The position numbers and the translations under genes were made by a program. The notes beneath the pieces were generated by a model. That model was not told the origin of the DNA. It made no database searches and was given only the letters and a program-made list of their open reading frames with translations. Positions 60,603 through 64,000 of a DNA stretch of 64,000 bases are shown here, one piece after another (within the stretch, counting starts at the first letter, position 1; the number at the start of each line of letters is the position of its first letter). Source of the stretch: Pseudomonas viridiflava (GTDB taxonomy: Bacteria > Pseudomonadota > Gammaproteobacteria > Pseudomonadales > Pseudomonadaceae); the NCBI RefSeq assembly GCF_900583165.1, contig NZ_UTKY01000028.1, forward strand, positions 26,118 through 90,117. Reading direction: 5' to 3'.

Positions 60603-61577
60603 ATGACCAGCCAGTTCCCCCAAGCCCGTCCACGCCGCCTGCGCCGCTCCCCGGAGCTGCGTGGTTTGTTCCAGGAAACCGAGTTCACCCTCAACGACCT
60701 GGTGCTGCCGATCTTCGTCGAAGAAGAAATCGACGACTTCGTGCCGATCACCAGCATGCCGGGCGTGCAACGTATCCCTGAGAAAAAACTTGCCAGCGAA
60801 ATCGAGCGCTATGCCCGCGCAGGCATCAAGTCGGTGATGACCTTTGGTGTGTCCCACCACTTGGACGCCAGCGGCAGCGACACCTGGAAAGAACGCGGCC
60901 TGGTCTCGCGCATGTCCTCGATCATCAAGGACGCTGTGCCGGAAATGATCGTGATGTCCGACACCTGCTTTTGCGAATACACCGACCACGGCCACTGCGG
61001 CGTGATGCACGGCGCCCACGTCGACAACGATGCAACCCTGGTCAACCTCGGCAAACAAGCCGTAGCCGCCGCCCGCGCCGGCGCCGACGTGATTGCACCC
61101 TCGGCCGCCATGGACGGCCAGGTCCAAGCCATCCGCCGCGCCCTGGATGACGCTGGTTTCACCCACATCCCGATCATGGCCTACTCGACCAAATTCGCCT
61201 CGGCCCTCTACGGCCCGTTCCGCGAAGCCGGCGGCAGCGCCCTCAAGGGCGACCGCAAAAGCTACCAGATGAACCCAATGAATCGCCGCGAAGCCGTGCG
61301 CGAATCGCTGCTGGACGAACAAGAAGGCGCGGACGCACTGATGGTCAAACCCGCCGGCGCCTACCTCGACATCATTCGCGACATCCGCGAAGCCTCGCGC
61401 CTGCCGGTGGCGGCGTATCAGGTGAGTGGTGAATACGCGATGATCAAGTTTGGCGCACAGGCGGGGGCGATTGATGAAGATCGCGTGGTGCGCGAGACAT
61501 TGGGGTCGATCAAACGGGCAGGGGCGGATTTGATTTTTACGTACTTTGCGATGGATTTGGCGTTGGCTGGGATCTAA
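60603..61577 (+). CDS. hemB: Delta-aminolevulinic acid dehydratase, zinc type
   Basis: Condenses two 5-aminolevulinate molecules to porphobilinogen in haem synthesis. The 324-residue protein has the Schiff-base lysines in [15 protein letters not shown] and [14 protein letters not shown]. The metal site [16 protein letters not shown] has Cys122, Cys124 and Cys132, so it is the zinc-dependent form like E. coli HemB. P. aeruginosa's main enzyme has the magnesium-type site without these Cys, so this is probably a second hemB. ATG 60603 has AGGACAGCC upstream; an upstream frame from 60537 is not needed. Confidence 0.93.
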   Translation: MTSQFPQARPRRLRRSPELRGLFQETEFTLNDLVLPIFVEEEIDDFVPITSMPGVQRIPEKKLASEIERYARAGIKSVMTFGVSHHLDASGSDTWKERGLVSRMSSIIKDAVPEMIVMSDTCFCEYTDHGHCGVMHGAHVDNDATLVNLGKQAVAAARAGADVIAPSAAMDGQVQAIRRALDDAGFTHIPIMAYSTKFASALYGPFREAGGSALKGDRKSYQMNPMNRREAVRESLLDEQEGADALMVKPAGAYLDIIRDIREASRLPVAAYQVSGEYAMIKFGAQAGAIDEDRVVRETLGSIKRAGADLIFTYFAMDLALAGI

Positions 61578-61594
61578 CCCTCGCTGCAATTGCA

Positions 61595-61682
61595 AATGTG
61601 GGAGGGGGCTTGCCCCCGATGGCGGTGTGTCAGTCGCTCATAGATTAGCTGACCTTCCGCTGTCAGGAGCGAGCCCCTTTTC
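61595..61682. repeat. Degenerate REP-type repeat
   Basis: AATGTGGGAGGGGGCTTGCC with GTGTCAGTC starts like the other REP pairs, but the second arm (CAGGAGCGAGCCCCTTTTCGC) has diverged. It separates hemB from the Rhs immunity gene. Confidence 0.6.
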
Positions 61683-61686
61683 GCTG

Positions 61687-62052
61687 TCAGATTTTCGGCA
61701 GATGAGTGTTGTTGTAATGTTTCAACCGAATCAGCAGGGTCTGCATGAATTTTCTCTGATCAATTACGGGTTCACTGAAATACGTCGCCATTGTTTTGAA
61801 AACTGCATCGAAGCTATCGCCGGTAGACAAGAAATGCTCAATTGAAGCGATAAACCACTCTCGCTCTGGTTCTGTATAAGACAAAAAATCCGGCTTTGTC
61901 AGTTCGTCAAAAAGCTCTCTGAGCTCCTTGTCGTTATTTATATTTTTAGAGGAAATGAAGTTTTCTCTTGCCAAGTCGTCCGTATTTTCAATGTCATAAG
62001 TGAACAAGAGTCCACGGATTATTGACATGCTTGGTTTTTCTTTCATTTTCAT
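61687..62052 (-). CDS. Probable immunity protein for the Rhs toxin
   Basis: A 121-residue acidic, helical protein (MSIIRGLLFTYDIENTDDLA, RELFDELTKPDFLSYTEPER, FMQTLLIRLKHYNNTHLPKI) with no recognised domain. Its ATG overlaps the Rhs stop by four bases (ATGA). It is clearly more AT-rich than the rest of the window, as polymorphic-toxin immunity genes often are. Position directly after the toxin end and small size make it the likely neutraliser of the Rhs C-terminal toxin. A start three codons on is also possible. Confidence 0.7.
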   Translation of the reverse strand: MKMKEKPSMSIIRGLLFTYDIENTDDLARENFISSKNINNDKELRELFDELTKPDFLSYTEPEREWFIASIEHFLSTGDSFDAVFKTMATYFSEPVIDQRKFMQTLLIRLKHYNNTHLPKI

Positions 62053-64000
62053 GGCTCTGTATAGGCTGTTTTGGGTTTGCCATTACTGTCGAGTATTACT
62101 CGTGCTTTGCGCTGTTGGCTATATTTCATCCCGTCCTTGGAATATCCTTCGCCAATGACTTTTCCCATATCCATCGGTTTTAACGACGCTGCGTGGCCGT
62201 TTCTTCTGAAAATGAGCTGTGCTCGAAAGATCGAGTTTAATTGATCTCTGTGACTAAGGTAGTGAGTTGCGGCTGGTGGGTATTTAGGCTGCCCGCTATT
62301 TGGGCCAGAGGTGAAGACCTCCACAATTCCAGTCGTAGGGTTTTTTGCTGTTTGTAACCTTTCGAGCTGAGATTCGAGTGTTGTCTGCGCACCGTGTTTT
62401 TCAAGAAAGTGCGCTCCCGGTGTTGCCTTTTCAAGCTCGTCCAAGCGCCTGTATGCGTTCGCCTCAGCAAGCTCATCAATTCTTGCCTGTCGCTGCGCAC
62501 GTGTCAGTTGCGGTAACGCAGGTTCTCCGTGGTCAACACCCGCAGTGGGTTGCTGTGCGTTAGCGCTTAGCTTGCAACCATCCCCGCCTGGGCATCTGCT
62601 TAAACCCAGTGGATCTACCCACACTGTAGGGTTCGGCGCGTACTGATATCCATTGATCCCACCCGCCAACTTCACCGGGTCAGGCGTCAGGTAGCGACCA
62701 ATGTCAGGATTGTAGTAGCGATGGCGGTTGTAGTGCAGCCCGCTTTCTTGGTCGAAGTATTGGCCTTGGAAACGCAGTGGGTTGTCGATTTTCCCGATGT
62801 CGAGACGGCTGATTTCGCCGTAGGCGCGGTAATGCGCGGACCATACGATTTCGCCTTCGGGGGTGGTGAGTTCCTGGGGTGTGCCGAGGTGGTCGAGTTG
62901 GTAGTGGTAGGGCTTGGTGGCTTTGGGACCGAAACCTTCCAACATGACCATTGGGCGGAAGCTGTCGGGTTCGTAGATGAAGCTGCGGTGTTTATCTTTG
63001 TGATGTTCGGCGATCAGCTTGTCGCCTTGCCAGAAAAACTCCGTTGTGATGCCGTCGACGGTTTTGCTGATGCGGCGACCGAATGGGTCATAGCGATAGC
63101 TGGCGGTTTGGCCGTTGGGTTTTTTGACTTCGATTAACCGGTGTTGGCAGTCGTAGCGGTATTCGGTGACCAACGAGTGGCCTTTGCCGCGTCGTTCACG
63201 GATGAGGTTGCCGAAGGCGTCGTAGTCGTAGTGGTAATCGCCCTGCATCAGTAGGCGATTGCCGGCCACGATGTCGGGCCCGGGGCGGTCTTGCATCAGC
63301 AGATTGCCCGCCGGGTCGTGGCCGAAGCGTTCTTGCAGGTCTTGGGAGTGGTCGGCGCGGGTGAGGCGGTTGAGTGGGTCGTAGTGGTAGTGGTGATCGC
63401 CTTTGCGGGTGTCGAGCAGGCGGGTGAGGTTGCTGGATTTGTCGTAGTCGTATTGGCGTTGGTAAAGGTAGTGGTTTTGTTGGGTGACGGCGTGGGCGTG
63501 TAGGCGTTGCTGGTCGTCGTAGTGGTAGTGGCTGAGGAGTTGGCCTTGCTGGCGTTGGTGTTCTTGGCCGGATTTGAATAGGTGTGAGGTGAGGATTTCA
63601 CCATTCAACTTAACGGCGGCTAGATGGCCGCCTTTGGCATGATTAAGAACAACACGGTTGTTATCCGGCAGGCGCAACTTCTGAAGCTGGCCGCAGGCGT
63701 CGTAGCCATAGCGCAAGGTGCCCCAGCCTTGGTGTTCGGCGGTGAGGCGGTTTTGTTGATCGTATTCGTAGGCTAAAAACCAGTGGCTGTCGTCGACGCT
63801 AAGGAGGTTGCCTTTGCGGTCGTAGGCATAGTCGACAGACTTTCCATCTGGAAGGGTTTTTCGGACAAGGCGACCGGCGAAGTCGCGCTCGTAGCGGGTG
63901 ACTAGCTGACTGCCGTCATCGCCATGCTCGGTCTTTTCCTGCAGGTTGCCGTTGAGGTCGTAGACGTAGGCGGTGCGCTGGCCATCGAAGCCGATTTCCT
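62049..64000 (-). CDS. Rhs protein with C-terminal toxin, 5' part beyond the window
   Basis: The frame runs from the right edge without a stop to TGA at 62049, about 650 codons. It has YD repeats (YDYDAFGNLIRERRGKGHSL, YRYDPFGRRISKTV), then the conserved Rhs core end (LRFQGQYFDQESGLHYNRHR, YYNPDIGRYLTPDPVKLAGG) and the cleavage motif WVDPLGLS. The last ~180 residues are the variable toxin. They contain GAHFLEKHGAQTTLESQLER, ATHYLSHRDQ and GKPKTAYTEP, which resemble the RNase A-like toxin tail of CdiA/Rhs proteins (His, Lys/Thr, C-terminal TAYP-like end). Such toxins are delivered to rival cells. The toxin fold assignment is moderate. Confidence 0.85.
   Translation of the reverse strand, partial: EIGFDGQRTAYVYDLNGNLQEKTEHGDDGSQLVTRYERDFAGRLVRKTLPDGKSVDYAYDRKGNLLSVDDSHWFLAYEYDQQNRLTAEHQGWGTLRYGYDACGQLQKLRLPDNNRVVLNHAKGGHLAAVKLNGEILTSHLFKSGQEHQRQQGQLLSHYHYDDQQRLHAHAVTQQNHYLYQRQYDYDKSSNLTRLLDTRKGDHHYHYDPLNRLTRADHSQDLQERFGHDPAGNLLMQDRPGPDIVAGNRLLMQGDYHYDYDAFGNLIRERRGKGHSLVTEYRYDCQHRLIEVKKPNGQTASYRYDPFGRRISKTVDGITTEFFWQGDKLIAEHHKDKHRSFIYEPDSFRPMVMLEGFGPKATKPYHYQLDHLGTPQELTTPEGEIVWSAHYRAYGEISRLDIGKIDNPLRFQGQYFDQESGLHYNRHRYYNPDIGRYLTPDPVKLAGGINGYQYAPNPTVWVDPLGLSRCPGGDGCKLSANAQQPTAGVDHGEPALPQLTRAQRQARIDELAEANAYRRLDELEKATPGAHFLEKHGAQTTLESQLERLQTAKNPTTGIVEVFTSGPNSGQPKYPPAATHYLSHRDQLNSIFRAQLIFRRNGHAASLKPMDMGKVIGEGYSKDGMKYSQQRKARVILDSNGKPKTAYTEP

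Noticed and set aside
60498..61595. 365-codon open frame on minus
   Set aside because: Shadow of hemB, which carries all active-site motifs on plus.

Overview
The window is chromosomal DNA of a fluorescent Pseudomonas. The evidence is a high-GC, densely coding sequence with FecIR-type iron signalling, an InhA-type isonitrile hydratase, tlpQ- and ctpM-like chemoreceptors in the order seen in P. aeruginosa, and REP-type palindromes (GTGGGAGCGGGCTTGC...) between genes. No tRNA, rRNA, CRISPR array, insertion sequence or prophage was recognised. All assignments come from reading motifs and from memory of the families; no search was run.

Layout. 1-3.4 kb: a minus-strand iron uptake locus (TonB receptor cut by the window edge, FecR, ECF sigma factor, Fur-box-like site). 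3.5-9.7 kb: LysE exporter, isonitrile hydratase divergent from a GlxA-type regulator, alpha/beta hydrolase, GH15 glucanase and an SDR. 9.9-17.9 kb: an eight-gene, tightly coupled operon for an unknown, probably sulfated, metabolite (HAD phosphatase, transaldolase, PAPS-type sulfotransferase, SDR, Rossmann dehydrogenase, glycine/sarcosine-type N-methyltransferase, MFS transporter, APS kinase), followed by a CGNR zinc-finger regulator. 17.9-22 kb: a second iron locus (fecI-fecR-fecA) ending in a strong terminator.

22-24.8 kb: two paralogous genes, each behind a sequence that fits the HrpL promoter (hrp box GGAACT-N15-CCACNNA) exactly. They are probably type III secretion substrates or helpers. 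The first carries seven Pro/Cys-rich 11-residue repeats; the second is split by a +1 frameshift. 24.8-27.2 kb: an MFS transporter divergent from a DapF-fold protein in which both catalytic cysteines are serine. 27.4-33.2 kb: an orphan type VI secretion module (vgrG, DUF4123 adaptor, lipoprotein, class 3 lipase effector). 33.2-35.9 kb: codB-codA with the C-terminal stub of a PucR-type regulator trapped between them.

36-48 kb: queD, a patatin, then the block PepSY-PepSY-response regulator-histidine kinase, TlpQ-like receptor, permease, lipoprotein amidase, CtpM-like receptor and a U32 protein. 48.5-61.6 kb: mostly core genes (AI-2E family permease, shikimate-dehydrogenase-like protein, YceH, SstT, MFS, NhaR, TerC, GST, PhzF, zinc-type HemB). 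61.7-64 kb: the 3' end of an Rhs gene with a short polymorphic toxin tail, overlapped by its probable immunity gene.

The strongest candidates for something undescribed are the sulfated-metabolite operon, the HrpL-promoter pair with its Pro/Cys repeat protein, and the Cys-less DapF homologue.
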